Positions 52,570 to 63,700 of a stretch of DNA of 64,000 bases are shown piece by piece. The translations under genes were made by a program, and so were the position numbers. This DNA comes from Rhodophyticola sp017644125 (GTDB lineage Bacteria; Pseudomonadota; Alphaproteobacteria; Rhodobacterales; Rhodobacteraceae). Below the pieces are notes generated by a model that did no database searches, was not told the origin of the DNA, and saw nothing but the letters and a program-made list of their open reading frames with translations. The first letter of the stretch is position 1; each line of letters starts with the position of its first letter. The stretch lies in NCBI RefSeq assembly GCF_042140125.1, contig NZ_CP159473.1, one strand, 5' to 3'.

Positions 52570-53454
52570 CTAGAACAACCCCTCCGCCCGGAACGATACC
52601 TCCGCATCCTTGCCGATGATCACATGATCGTGGATCGACACGTCGATCGCGCCGCAGGCATCCGCGATGCGTTGCGTCATGTCGATATCCTGCGGGCTTG
52701 GCGTGGGGTCGCCGGACGGGTGGTTATGGACCAGAATGATCGCCGAGGCCGACAGTTCCAGCGCCCGTTTCGCCACCTCCCGCGGGTAGACGGGCACGTG
52801 ATCGACCGTTCCCCTGGCCTGTTCCTCATCGGCGATCAGCACGTTCTTGCGATCCAGAAACAGCACGCGGAACTGCTCCGTTTCGCGATGTGCCATAGTG
52901 GTCCGGCAATAGCTGACCAGAGCATCCCAAGAGGAGACGACCTCCCGGTGCAGGACCCGGGCCTGCGCCATCCGGTGGGCAAATGCCTCGACGATACGCA
53001 GTTGCAGATACACTTTCGGCGTCGCGCCCGCGACCTGAAGCAGCCTGTGTTCACTGGCCGCAACCACGCCATTGAGATCGCCGAAGCTTTCCAGCAGCCG
53101 CTTGGCCAGCGGCTTCACGTCGATCTTGGGGATCGCGTTGAACAGCAGGAGTTCCAGCAGCTCGTAATCGGGCATGGCCTTGTGGCCACCCGACAGGAAC
53201 CGGGTTCTGAGACGCGCGCGGTGGCCCCAGTAATGCGGCCGCACGCCGCCCGTCTTGTCGATCAGGAGCCCGCCCCCCGCCGCGGCATCCTGCGACAGCC
53301 GCTCGGTCTTCCGGAACGGGCGGGTGAAGGCCGCACTGGTCACCGCATCCGCGGGCGGAATGCGCGCTTCCAGATCGCTGAGGCCGCGCAGCGCCTCTTC
53401 GGAAAAGCCGCCCCGCATGCCGGATACCGACCGGCCCGTTTCCTGATTTGCCAT
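52570..53454 (-). CDS. radC: RadC family protein
   Basis: The 294-aa protein has a helix-hairpin-helix region (FGDLNGVVAASEHRLLQVAG) and a JAB/MPN metal-binding domain with the JAMM signature V-H-N-H-P-S-G-D-P-T-P-S-P-Q-D near residues 247-261. The N-terminal 70 residues are low-complexity and extended compared with typical RadC (about 220-230 aa). A DNA repair role is traditional but disputed. It is convergent with the HlyU gene. Confidence 0.92.
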   Translation of the reverse strand: MANQETGRSVSGMRGGFSEEALRGLSDLEARIPPADAVTSAAFTRPFRKTERLSQDAAAGGGLLIDKTGGVRPHYWGHRARLRTRFLSGGHKAMPDYELLELLLFNAIPKIDVKPLAKRLLESFGDLNGVVAASEHRLLQVAGATPKVYLQLRIVEAFAHRMAQARVLHREVVSSWDALVSYCRTTMAHRETEQFRVLFLDRKNVLIADEEQARGTVDHVPVYPREVAKRALELSASAIILVHNHPSGDPTPSPQDIDMTQRIADACGAIDVSIHDHVIIGKDAEVSFRAEGLF

Positions 53455-53593
53455 CTGATCCCCTACCGTCGCCGCGTCTCAGCAGCCGGCCATGCGGCCA
53501 GCACCGGGCCGTTGTCCGACCCCCGGGGGGAGAATTCCCAAATTTAGTTAACGCAGGATTAAGCGGGATGCAGGTCGTGGCGATCCCGGGGGG

Positions 53594-54586
53594 TTACCCC
53601 TTGAGCCAGGTCAGCATTTCCTGGGCCGCCGCGTCGGGGCTGATCTCTCCGTCGGCCACGCGCGCGCCGGTTTCTGCCATTCTGCGCTTCACCTCCCGGT
53701 CGGTCCGAAGCCGCGCCAGAAGCCCGCTGCGCACCTCCTCCTCGAACCAGTGTGCCGCCTGCTCTGCCCGTCGGCCCTGCCAGTGACCTTTCGCCTTCCG
53801 CCAGTCCGCGAGCGCCTGCATTTCCTCCCAGGCGCGGTCCAGCCCATCGTCCCGAAGCGCCGAAACCGGCAGCGCCTTGGGGAACCCTTCCGGATCCTGC
53901 GCCCGCTTGCGCATCAGTCTCAGCGCACCAGCGTAATCCGCGCAGGTGCGTGTGGCGGCCGATTTCAACTCCCCGTCGGCCTTGTTCACAAGGATCAGGT
54001 CGGCGATCTCCATGATCCCGCGCTTGACGCCCTGCAACTCATCGCCGCCCGCCGGGGCCAGCAGCAGCACGAAGATGTCGCACATCTCCGCCACCATCGT
54101 CTCGGACTGGCCCACGCCCACGGTTTCGATCAGCACCACATCGAACCCCGCCGCCTCGCACAGCGCCACCGCCTCCCGCGTGCGGCGCGACACGCCGCCC
54201 AGATGGGACAGGGAGGGCGAGGGCCGGATGAAGGCGGACGGCTCCCGGCTAAGCCGTTCCATCCGCGTCTTGTCCCCCAGTATCGAGCCGCCCGAGCGGG
54301 TGGAGCTTGGATCCACCGCCAGCACCGCGACCGACAGGCCGCGGGCCACGAGCATCATCCCGAAGGCCTCGATAAAGGTGGATTTCCCCACCCCCGGCGT
54401 GCCGGAAAGGCCGATGCGCAGGGCCTGCCGCCCATGGTCCCTCAGCGTTTCCAGCAGCGCCGCCGCCTTGGCGCGATGATCGGCGCGCGTGCTTTCAACC
54501 AGCGTCACCGCACGGGCCAGGGCACGGCGCTCCCCGGCCAGCACACGGGCGGCCAGATCACCGTTCAGGGGCTCTGCTTGCGTCAT
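53594..54586 (-). CDS. meaB: methylmalonyl-CoA mutase-associated GTPase MeaB
   Basis: The 330-aa G3E-family GTPase has Walker A GLSGTPGVGKSTFIEAFG (residues about 59-76), VDPSSTRSGGSILGDKTRM, the switch region ETVGVGQSE and NKAD (guanine specificity). MeaB protects and loads adenosylcobalamin-dependent methylmalonyl-CoA mutase, the step after propionyl-CoA carboxylase (pccB at 2882-4414). The mutase gene itself is not in the window. Confidence 0.95.
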   Translation of the reverse strand: MTQAEPLNGDLAARVLAGERRALARAVTLVESTRADHRAKAAALLETLRDHGRQALRIGLSGTPGVGKSTFIEAFGMMLVARGLSVAVLAVDPSSTRSGGSILGDKTRMERLSREPSAFIRPSPSLSHLGGVSRRTREAVALCEAAGFDVVLIETVGVGQSETMVAEMCDIFVLLLAPAGGDELQGVKRGIMEIADLILVNKADGELKSAATRTCADYAGALRLMRKRAQDPEGFPKALPVSALRDDGLDRAWEEMQALADWRKAKGHWQGRRAEQAAHWFEEEVRSGLLARLRTDREVKRRMAETGARVADGEISPDAAAQEMLTWLKG

Positions 54587-54790
54587 CGGAGGTCTGTCTT
54601 CCCGATCCTGATTTCGAGTATCCGTCCTGCTTCTTGCCCGCTCCGGTCGGGGTCTGTCCAGTGCGGGCGTGGAAGAGCCGCGCGCGCCGAGGGCCGCCCG
54701 CCTACCCCCGGGGCCACAGAGAGGGTGTTGACGGCGGCCGATCGGACCTTCCTTTATGGTCGGGTGCGGACAAGCAGACAGACCCAGACC

Positions 54791-57202
54791 ATGCAGCTCC
54801 CGATCGAGGACATCCTGCCAGAGCTTCTTGACGCTCTGGAGACAGAGCGGCGCGCGATATTGCAAGCGCCGCCGGGCGCGGGCAAGACCACCCGCGTGCC
54901 GCTCGCCCTGCTTCAGGCCGATGTGTCGAAGGGGCGGATCCTGATGCTGGAGCCGCGCCGGCTTGCCGCGCGGGCCGCCGCCGAACGCATGGCGCAGACC
55001 CTTGGCGAGCAGGTCGGCCAGACCGTCGGCTACCGGATACGCGGCGACAGCGCGGTCAGCCGCGCGACGCGGATCGAGGTCGTCACCGAGGGTATTCTCA
55101 CCCGGATGCTGCAAGACGCGCCCGATCTGCCCGGCGTCGGCACCGTCATCTTCGACGAGTTCCACGAACGCTCGCTCAACGCCGATCTGGGCCTCGCACT
55201 TGCCTGGGAGGTGCGTCAGGCGCTTCGCGACGACCTGCTGATCCTGGTCATGTCCGCAACGCTCGATGCCGCACCCGTCGCGCAGCTTCTCGACAACGCG
55301 CCGCTGATCTCCTCTGCCGGGCAGGCCTTTCCGGTCGAAACGATCTGGCGCGACAGGCCACCCGCACGGACGGAGCGGTTCGAGACGACCATGACCGATC
55401 TGATCCGCCGTGCCCTTGGCGAAACCCGGGGCGGTCTTCTGGCCTTTCTTCCCGGCGAGGGGGAGATCCGCCGCGTCGCGGGGCTTGTCGCCCCCCATCT
55501 GCCTGCCGATGTCACGCTGCATACGCTTTACGGCGCGATGAGCCTGACCGATCAGCGCGCCGCGATCCGCCCGGCAAGCCACGGGCGCAAGCTGGTTCTG
55601 GCCACGGCCATCGCGGAAACCTCGCTCACGCTGGCCGATATCACCGTGGTGGTGGATGGCGGGCGGGCGCGCCGGGCGCGCTTCGATGCCGCGTCGGGCA
55701 TGTCGCGTCTGGTGACGGAGCCGGTTTCCCGGGCCGAGGCCGATCAGCGCCGGGGCCGCGCGGGGCGTACCGCACCGGGTCACTGCTATCGCAACTGGAC
55801 CAAGGGCGCGGAGGGCGCCTTGCCCGCCTTCCCGCCCGCCGAGATCGAGGCCGCCGATCTGACCGGTCTCGCGCTCGATCTTGCCGAATGGGGCAGCGCC
55901 GAAAACCTCGCCTTTCTGACGCCGCCGCCCGATGGGGCACTGGCCGAGGCGCGGGCGCTTCTGGCGGCACTTGGCGCGCTCGATGCGGATCATCGCATCA
56001 CCGCCCATGGCCGGGCGCTGGCCAAGCTGCCGCTTCACCCGCGTCTCGGCCATATGCTCACCCTTGGCGGAACCGGCGCTGCCATGCTCGCGGCCCTTCT
56101 GTCCGAACGCGACCCGCTGCGCGGACAGGGCAGCGATCTGGCACTTCGTCTCCGCGCATTGCAGGGCGTCGTGCCCGCCAATGCCGACCGGGCGGCGCTG
56201 GCGCGGATCAGAACCGAAGCCAAACGCCTGTCGCGCTTTGAATCCGGCCCGTCCCGCGACCCGGCGGAGCAGGCGTCGCTGGCCTATCCGGACCGTATCG
56301 CGCTCCGCCGCACGGGCGATGCGCCGCGCTACCTGCTGTCGGGCGGCAAGGGCGCGGTATTGCCCGATGGCGATCCTCTGGCGGGCCAGCGGCTTCTGGT
56401 TGTCACCGATCTGGACGGCGACCCGCGGGAGGCCCGCATCCGGCAGGCAATCCCGATCAGCGAAAGCGCCCTTCGCACGCTCCATGCGGACCGGATCGCC
56501 TGGCATGAAACCTGTGACTGGTCGCGCCGCGATCGCCGGGTCATGGCCCGCAGGCAGGAGCGCCTCGGCGCCCTGATCCTGGATGACCGGATCTGGCCCG
56601 ATGCCCCGGCGGAGGCGGTGGCCGAAGCGCTTGTCGCGGGCATCCGCGATCTGGGTCTGGGCGCGCTGAACTGGAGCAGGGAGGCAACGCTCCTGCGGGC
56701 GCGCATCGGGTTTGCGGGACTGGCCGACATGTCTGACGCGGCGCTTCTGGACGGTCTGGACCGATGGGCCGCGCCCTATCTGTCGGGCCTGAAATCCGCC
56801 GGGGATCTCAGCCGTTTCAATGTGGCCGAGGCGCTGAGGGCCGATCTTGGCTGGGAGCGCCGGCAACGGCTTGACGAGCTTGCGCCGATGGCCTGGCAAA
56901 CGCCGCTCGGCCGGGCCGCAGCGATCGATTACAGCACCGGGACGCCCGAGATCGCGCTGCGCCTGCAAGAGGTGTTCGGCACCACCGAACATCCCCGGAT
57001 CGGTCCGGACCGGCTGCCGCTCAAGCTTGTCCTTCTGTCGCCCGCGAACCGTCCGATCCAGATCACGACGGATTTGCCGGGTTTCTGGGACGGCTCCTAT
57101 GCAGAGGTTCGAAAGGACATGCGCGCCCTTTACCCCAAGCATCCCTGGCCCGAAGACCCCCGCCATTCAGACCCCACATTGCGTGCCAGCCGGAGAAAGT
57201 GA
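54791..57202 (+). CDS. hrpB: ATP-dependent helicase HrpB
   Basis: The 803-aa DEAH-box helicase has motif I APPGAGKTTRVPLALL, motif II DEFHER, motif III MSATLDAAPV, motif VI EADQRRGRAGRTAPGHCYRN and the C-terminal HrpB domain. Its length matches E. coli HrpB (about 810 aa). Role: RNA/DNA unwinding, cell function poorly known. ATG 54791 follows CCAGACC with no strong RBS. Confidence 0.95.
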   Translation: MQLPIEDILPELLDALETERRAILQAPPGAGKTTRVPLALLQADVSKGRILMLEPRRLAARAAAERMAQTLGEQVGQTVGYRIRGDSAVSRATRIEVVTEGILTRMLQDAPDLPGVGTVIFDEFHERSLNADLGLALAWEVRQALRDDLLILVMSATLDAAPVAQLLDNAPLISSAGQAFPVETIWRDRPPARTERFETTMTDLIRRALGETRGGLLAFLPGEGEIRRVAGLVAPHLPADVTLHTLYGAMSLTDQRAAIRPASHGRKLVLATAIAETSLTLADITVVVDGGRARRARFDAASGMSRLVTEPVSRAEADQRRGRAGRTAPGHCYRNWTKGAEGALPAFPPAEIEAADLTGLALDLAEWGSAENLAFLTPPPDGALAEARALLAALGALDADHRITAHGRALAKLPLHPRLGHMLTLGGTGAAMLAALLSERDPLRGQGSDLALRLRALQGVVPANADRAALARIRTEAKRLSRFESGPSRDPAEQASLAYPDRIALRRTGDAPRYLLSGGKGAVLPDGDPLAGQRLLVVTDLDGDPREARIRQAIPISESALRTLHADRIAWHETCDWSRRDRRVMARRQERLGALILDDRIWPDAPAEAVAEALVAGIRDLGLGALNWSREATLLRARIGFAGLADMSDAALLDGLDRWAAPYLSGLKSAGDLSRFNVAEALRADLGWERRQRLDELAPMAWQTPLGRAAAIDYSTGTPEIALRLQEVFGTTEHPRIGPDRLPLKLVLLSPANRPIQITTDLPGFWDGSYAEVRKDMRALYPKHPWPEDPRHSDPTLRASRRK

Positions 57203-57280
57203 CCGGCCCGCGGTCTCTCTCGCGCGCCGTCGCATGTGCCATGCCGCGGTGCGGGCCGGGCGCCATCCCTGCGGACACTG

Positions 57281-58348
57281 TCAGGTTACGCCCACCGGGG
57301 GCAGGACCCGGCCCGCCGCCACCGCCGCAGCGCGTGCGGTCGGGTGTATCCGCTCGGACGGATCGCGCCCGATGACCCGGCGGTGCCGGGACAGGAACAT
57401 CTTGCCCCACCCCGATGTCGTCCCGACCGATGGCGCCGACACATCGGTGATGTAGCGCATCCGCCAGTGTTCCGGCAGCGGCAGGCCCGCGGCCTCGGCC
57501 TCCGTCAGCATCCAGACCAGCGGGATGTTGGCCAGCGGCCGCGCCGCCCGCCAGCCGCCCAGTTGCCCGCCGATATCGCCATGGGCGCCCCGGAACCACA
57601 TCTGTTGAACCTGCCCGGCGCGCGCCTCGGGAACGCTCCACAGAACCGGCGCATAGACATCGCGGGTTTCATCCATCGCCAGCGCGTGGCGCGCCTGCAG
57701 GGTCGAGGGGCCGAGCGCATCGGAATGGTAGGGGTGGGCCTGTTGCATGAACCGCCAGACCAGTGGCCATCTCAGCCCAAGCGCGCGCACGGTGTCGTAG
57801 GCCCCCAAAAACGCGATCGGAACCTGCGGGTGGCACAGCGCCGCCCGCAGAGCCGCGGCGCGCGGCCCGTCCGGGTCGGAACGGTAATGCTCATAGACCC
57901 GGGCGAGCGTCTCCTCCTCCACCTGTGCAGCGCGCAGCAGGCCCATCCTGTCGATCAGCCCGGCAAGCGACCGCACGGCATAGGCGCCGCGGGAAAACCC
58001 CATCAGAACGATCCGGTCACCGGGGCGATAGTTGCGGGCCAGAAAGAGATAGGCGCGCTTGATCTGCCGGTCGATGCCTACACCCGCCAGGACCTCCACC
58101 GCGCGACGATAGCCGCGCCACTGGATACCCGGTTCGTAATAGAGCGTCACATTCGAGGACGGGCCCAGTTCGGACAGCAGCCGGTAGGTCAGCCCGATGT
58201 TCGTCTCCCATCCGCGCCTGAGGCTCGACATCGTGCCATCGAGCAGCACGACGTGGCAGCGGGGCGCGGGCACATGGGCCAGCCGGACCGGCGGCGGCGC
58301 GTTGCGAAAGCCCTTCCATCGGGTCCAGAGGCGGCTATTCCGCAGCAA
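57281..58348 (-). CDS. DUF2235-family alpha/beta hydrolase-like protein
   Basis: The protein of about 355 aa has the nucleophile elbow V-L-M-G-F-S-R-G-A-Y-A-V-R-S (GxSxG), typical of the DUF2235 (T6SS phospholipase-like) fold, and a later D/H-containing stretch WFRGAHGDIGGQLGGW. The start is TTG at 58348 with AAGGAG 9 nt upstream; it overlaps the end of the CoxL-like gene by 14 nt. This family includes phospholipase effectors, but no type VI secretion genes are in the window. Confidence 0.85.
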   Translation of the reverse strand: MLRNSRLWTRWKGFRNAPPPVRLAHVPAPRCHVVLLDGTMSSLRRGWETNIGLTYRLLSELGPSSNVTLYYEPGIQWRGYRRAVEVLAGVGIDRQIKRAYLFLARNYRPGDRIVLMGFSRGAYAVRSLAGLIDRMGLLRAAQVEEETLARVYEHYRSDPDGPRAAALRAALCHPQVPIAFLGAYDTVRALGLRWPLVWRFMQQAHPYHSDALGPSTLQARHALAMDETRDVYAPVLWSVPEARAGQVQQMWFRGAHGDIGGQLGGWRAARPLANIPLVWMLTEAEAAGLPLPEHWRMRYITDVSAPSVGTTSGWGKMFLSRHRRVIGRDPSERIHPTARAAAVAAGRVLPPVGVT

Positions 58349-60635
58349 TGCCCCTTTCTCCTTCTTGCAGCATCGCCCAGACACGCGCCGGTGTGAACGG
58401 CATGTCCACGCGCCGGATGCCGAGCGGCCAGAGCGCATCCTGCACCGCGTTGGCAACCGCGGCCAGCGCGCCGACCGTACCCGCCTCGCCGCAGCCTTTC
58501 ATGCCAAGCTCGTTGGCGGTGGAGGGCACGGGCTCTGCGTGAAACGCCACGAAGGGCATGTTGTCGGCGCGCGGCATCCCGTAATCCATGAAGGTCGCGG
58601 TCAGCAACTGGCCGGTTTCGTCATAGACCACATGTTCGGTGATCGCCTGTCCGATCCCCTGCGCCACGCCCCCATGCACCTGCCCTTCGGCCAGCATCGG
58701 GTTCATCAGGTTGCCGAAATCGTCGACGACCGTGTAGCGCACAACCTCGGTCACGCCGGTGTCGCGGTCGATCTCCACCTCGGCGATATGGCATCCGTTC
58801 GGATAGGAGCGGCCGGGGAGCTTGCCGGTCTCCTCCGCCACGCAGAGCGCAGCCTGACCATCGGCCCGCGCCGCTTCCGCGGCCTCCAGAAGTGTGACGA
58901 CCGTGTTCGACCCCGGCGTGCGGAACACGCCCTCCTCCGCGTCGAAGGACACATCCTTGGCGTCCAGCATCCCCTCGACGAAGGGCACGAGCCCGGCGAT
59001 CAGCGCCCGCCCCGTCACGCGCAGCGCGGTGCCTTGCGTGGTCACCGACCGGCTGCCGCCGGTGCCGCCGCCATGGGCGATGAGGTCGCTGTCGCCCTGC
59101 ACGATCTCGATCGCCTCGATCGGCAGGCCGGTCTGGTCATGCACGAACTGCGCATAGACGGTTTCGTGGCCCTGCCCGTTGGATTGGGTGCCCACATAGA
59201 CCCGCGCACCCGTCTGTGTCAGCTCGATCTTCGCGGTCTCGCTCGGATCGCCCAGAATGCTTTCGATGTAATAGCAGATCCCGAGGCCGCGTAGCCTGCC
59301 GGCCCGTTCCGCGACGGATTTGCGCGCGGCAAAGCCGGCCAGATCCGCTTCCCGCTCGGCCCGCGTCAGTAGGCGGTCGAACTCCCCCACATCGTAAAGC
59401 TCGCCCACAGCGGTCTTGTAGGGGAACTGATCGGGCTGAATGAAGCTTTTGCGGCGCAGTTCCAGCGGATCGACCCCAAGCTCGCGGGCGGCATAATCCA
59501 TCGCGCGCTCCAGCGTGTAGATCGCCTCCGGACGGCCGGCGCCGCGATAGGCATCCACCTGGGTCGTGTTGGTGTAAACGCCGCGATTGTTCATGAACAC
59601 GTCCTGAACATCGTAGACCCCGGTCAGCACGCGGGAAAAAAGCTGGCTCTGGATCGGCTGCGCGAACTGGGAGTTATAGGCGCCCATGTTCGACAGCGAG
59701 GTCATCCGGTAGGCCGTCATCCTGTAATCGGCATCGAAGCCAAGCTCGGCCACGCAAACCAGATCCCGGCCCGCATTGTCGCTCAGCATCGCCTCGGTCC
59801 GTTCGGACATCCAGCGCACCGGGCGCCCCAACACCCGCGCGGCATGGGCAACCATGAAGCTTTCGGGGTAATCCATACCCTTCATGCCGAACCCGCCGCC
59901 CACATCCGGCGTCGTCACGCGCACGTTTCCGGCCTCAAGCCCGAACCATTTGGCCAGCGCCGCCTTGGTGCCCCAGACACCCTGCCCGTTCACCGCCAGA
60001 TGCAGCCTGTCGCCATCCGTCTCGGCGTAGCAGCCTCGCGGCTCAAGCGAATTCACGATGATCCGGTTGTCCTCGATCTCGAACCGCACGCGATGCGCCG
60101 ATGCCGCAAGCGCCGCCTCCGTCGCGGCCTCGTCGCCAAGCGCCCAGTCATAGGCCACGTTGTCGGGCGCTTCGGGATGCAGCTCGGGGCCGCCGGGGCG
60201 CAGCTCCATATGCGGCTCCAGCTCCTCGAAATCGAACACGATCAGTTCGGCGGCATCTTTCGCCGCGGCGACGCTGTCGGCCACGATGAAGGCGATGGGC
60301 TCGCCGACGAACCGCACCCGACCCTCGGCCAGAATGGGTCGCGCCGGGGCCGCGCCATCCGATCCGTCCCGGTTTTTCACCGTGGAGAACTTCATCGCGT
60401 TGGGCAAACCGGCCTCCGCCAGGTCGGCGGCGCTTAGCACCAGATGCACGCCCGGCGCCTCCCGCGCCCCGGTCAGATCGAGAGCCGTGATCTCTCCATG
60501 CGCGACCGGGCTGCGCAGCACATGGCCGAACAGCGCATCCTTCGGGGCCACATCGTCGATATACCGCCCGTGGCCGGTCAGCAGGCGGGTGTCCTCCAAC
60601 CGGGTGACCGGCTGGCTGGTTCCGAATTTCGTCAT
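58335..60635 (-). CDS. xanthine dehydrogenase-family molybdopterin-binding subunit (form II CoxL-like)
   Basis: The 766-aa large subunit has the N-terminal a/b hammerhead domain (residues about 20-130) and the molybdopterin domain with the active-site glutamate in M-K-G-C-G-E-A-G-T-V-G. The active-site loop reads A-Y-R-G-A-G-R, which marks form II (not true CO dehydrogenase, form I AYxCSFR). The partner FAD and 2Fe-2S subunits are not next to it, so assembly partners must be elsewhere. CoxG-like at 7421-7891 is a possible helper. The substrate is unknown. Confidence 0.92.
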   Translation of the reverse strand: MTKFGTSQPVTRLEDTRLLTGHGRYIDDVAPKDALFGHVLRSPVAHGEITALDLTGAREAPGVHLVLSAADLAEAGLPNAMKFSTVKNRDGSDGAAPARPILAEGRVRFVGEPIAFIVADSVAAAKDAAELIVFDFEELEPHMELRPGGPELHPEAPDNVAYDWALGDEAATEAALAASAHRVRFEIEDNRIIVNSLEPRGCYAETDGDRLHLAVNGQGVWGTKAALAKWFGLEAGNVRVTTPDVGGGFGMKGMDYPESFMVAHAARVLGRPVRWMSERTEAMLSDNAGRDLVCVAELGFDADYRMTAYRMTSLSNMGAYNSQFAQPIQSQLFSRVLTGVYDVQDVFMNNRGVYTNTTQVDAYRGAGRPEAIYTLERAMDYAARELGVDPLELRRKSFIQPDQFPYKTAVGELYDVGEFDRLLTRAEREADLAGFAARKSVAERAGRLRGLGICYYIESILGDPSETAKIELTQTGARVYVGTQSNGQGHETVYAQFVHDQTGLPIEAIEIVQGDSDLIAHGGGTGGSRSVTTQGTALRVTGRALIAGLVPFVEGMLDAKDVSFDAEEGVFRTPGSNTVVTLLEAAEAARADGQAALCVAEETGKLPGRSYPNGCHIAEVEIDRDTGVTEVVRYTVVDDFGNLMNPMLAEGQVHGGVAQGIGQAITEHVVYDETGQLLTATFMDYGMPRADNMPFVAFHAEPVPSTANELGMKGCGEAGTVGALAAVANAVQDALWPLGIRRVDMPFTPARVWAMLQEGERGIAAE

Positions 60636-60788
60636 GGGGTGTATCCTCGCAGCATTCTGCTTCGGCCTTGAGATTAGCGACCCGCGCGCCAGTGTCCAGA
60701 GGGCCCGCGTCTCCATCGAGGCTTGGCCTTTCCCGCGCCGTTCGCTAGATGGTCCCCCGACGGACAAGAACCCCAAGGGTACAGGGCG

Positions 60789-63700
60789 ATGGAAAAGACC
60801 TTCGATGCAAACCGGGCCGAGGCGCGGATCTACGAGGACTGGGAACGGAAGGGCTGTTTCAAGGCCGGCGCCAATGCATCGCGGGATGAAACCTTCTGCA
60901 TCATGATCCCGCCGCCCAATGTGACCGGCTCGCTGCATGTGGGCCACGCCTTCAACAACACCTTGCAGGATATCCTGACCCGCTGGCACCGGATGCGCGG
61001 CTTCGACACGCTCTGGCAACCGGGGCAGGACCATGCAGGCATCGCCACGCAGATGGTGGTCGAGCGCAAACTGGCCACCGAAGGCAACGCCACCCGCCGC
61101 GATCTGGGGCGCGAGGCGTTTCTGGAAAAGGTCTGGAACTGGAAGACCGAAAGCGGTGATACGATCATCACCCAGCTCAAGCGTCTGGGCGCGTCCTGCG
61201 ACTGGTCGCGCAACGCTTTCACCATGTCGGGCGCGCCCAATGCCCCCGAAGGGGAGGAGGGCAATTTCCACGACGCGGTCATCCGGGTTTTCGTGGAGAT
61301 GTACAACAAGGGCTACATCTATCGCGGCAAGCGGCTGGTGAACTGGGACCCGCATTTCGAGACGGCGATTTCCGATCTGGAAGTCGAGCAGATCGAGAAG
61401 GACGGATACATGTGGCGGCTCCGCTATCCGCTGGAAGATGGCGAGACCTATGAACACCCGATCGAGTTCGACGAGGACGGCAACGTCACCGACACGGAGA
61501 CCCGCGATTACCTGACCGTCGCCACCACGCGCCCCGAAACCATGCTTGGCGATACCGGCGTCGCGGTTCATCCCGACGACCGGCGCTACGCGCATCTGGT
61601 CGGCAAACACGTGATCCTGCCGATCACCGGGCGGCGGATCCCGATCGTGGCCGACAGCTACGCGGACCCCGAAAAGGGCACCGGCGCGGTCAAGATCACC
61701 CCGGCCCATGATTTCAACGACTGGGATGTGGGCCAGCGCACGGGCCTGCGCGTGATCAACGTGATGGACACCAAGGCCGCGATGGCGCTGCGCGGCAATG
61801 CGGATTTCGCCGAAGGCTGCGCGGAGGACATGATCGCCGCGGCCATCGAACGGCTGGACGGGGCCGACCGCTACGAGGCACGGGATGCGATTGTCACCTG
61901 GGCCGAAGACAATGGCTGGCTCGACGGGATCGACGCGGACCGGCACATGGTCCCGCATGGCGACCGCTCCAAGGTTTCGGTGGAGCCGTTCCTGACCGAT
62001 CAGTGGTTCGTGGACACCGCGAAAATCGTGGGGCCGGCGCTGGAAGCCGTCCGCGACGGGCGCACGAACATCATGCCCGAGCAGCACCGGAAGGTCTATT
62101 TCAACTGGCTGGAAAACATCCAGCCCTGGACCATCTCGCGCCAGCTTTGGTGGGGGCATCAGATCCCGGTCTGGTATGGCTTCGATCTTGGAGCCGGTGG
62201 TTTCGTCGATGACGAGGGTGACAATGCGCTTGATCAGGTGGAGATGTTCCGCCTGCTCGACGCGCAGACCCTGCTCAAAGGCAGTGAACGGCACCACGCC
62301 GCCATGGATTTCGATGGCGTCACGGGCCAGTTCGCCGATGTGATCGCGGCGCTTCCGGCGCCGCTGAACCATGCGCGGGTTGTGGAGGCGCCGGATCGCT
62401 CTGCCGCCGCACAGATGCTGGCAGAGAGCCTTGCGACCTATACGGTAGATCAGGATCCCACCCAGCTCCTCTACCCGGTCTGGCGCGACCCCGACGTGCT
62501 CGACACCTGGTTCTCGTCGGGCCTCTGGCCCATCGGCACCTTGGGATGGCCCGAGCAAACCCCTGAACTGGAACGCTATTTTCCGACCTCCGTCCTGATC
62601 TCGGGTTTCGACATCATCTTCTTCTGGGTCGCCCGGATGATGATGATGCAGCTTGCGGTGGTGGGCGAAGTCCCGTTCCGGGATGTCTATGTCCACGCGC
62701 TCGTCCGGGACGAGAAGGGGCGGAAAATGTCGAAATCCATCGGCAACGTCCTCGATCCGCTGGACCTGATAGACAAATACGGCGCCGACGCGCTGCGCTT
62801 CACCATGGCGTCGATGGCTGCGATGGGCCGCGACGTGAAGCTTTCCGATGAGCGCGTGGCTGGCTACCGCAATTTCGGCACCAAGCTCTGGAACGCCGCC
62901 CGGTTCGCGGAAATGAACGACTGCAAACCGGTCGCCGGTTTCGATCCCGGCGCGGTGACGCAGACGGTCAACAAATGGATCGTGGGCGAGATCGCGCGCG
63001 CCCGCGTCGCCCATGACGAGGCGCTGGCGGGCTATCGCTTCAACGATGCGGCGGGCGGGCTTTACGCCACCACATGGGGCAAGGTCTGTGACTGGTATCT
63101 GGAATTCGCCAAGCCGCTGTTCGCCGGCGGCGATGACGCCGTGATTGCCGAAACCCGCGCCACCATGGCCTGGGTCATCGACCAGTGCCTGATCCTTCTG
63201 CATCCGGTCATGCCGTTCATCACCGAAGAGCTTTGGGGCCAGATCGCCACGCGCGACAAGATGCTGATCCATGCCGACTGGCCCGCCTATGGCGAAGAAC
63301 TGGTCGATGCGGAGGCCGATGCCGAAATCACATGGGTCATCGGATTGATCGACGAAATCCGTTCGGTCCGGATGCAGATGCATGTGCCCGCCGGGATGAA
63401 AGTGCCGCTGCTGCAGGCGGACCTGGATGCCGGGGGGCAGGCCGCATGGGACCGGAACGCCACGATCATCCGGCGGATCGCCCGGGTCGACAGCCTGACC
63501 GTTGTCGACGCCCTGCCCAAGGGCGCGGTGACCGTCGCGGTGGAGGGTGGTGTCTTCGGCCTGCCGATTGCCGATATCATCGACGTGGAAGAGGAAAAGG
63601 CCCGGCTGGAAAAGCTCCTCGGCAAGCTGGCCAAGGAGTTGGGCGGGCTGCGCGGACGCCTCGGCAACCCGAAATTCGCCGAAAGCGCCCCGGCGGAGGT

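Noticed and set aside
58335..60635. Carbon monoxide dehydrogenase (form I CoxL)
   Set aside because: The active-site loop is AYRGAGR (form II) and coxM/coxS are missing, so CO oxidation is not supported.
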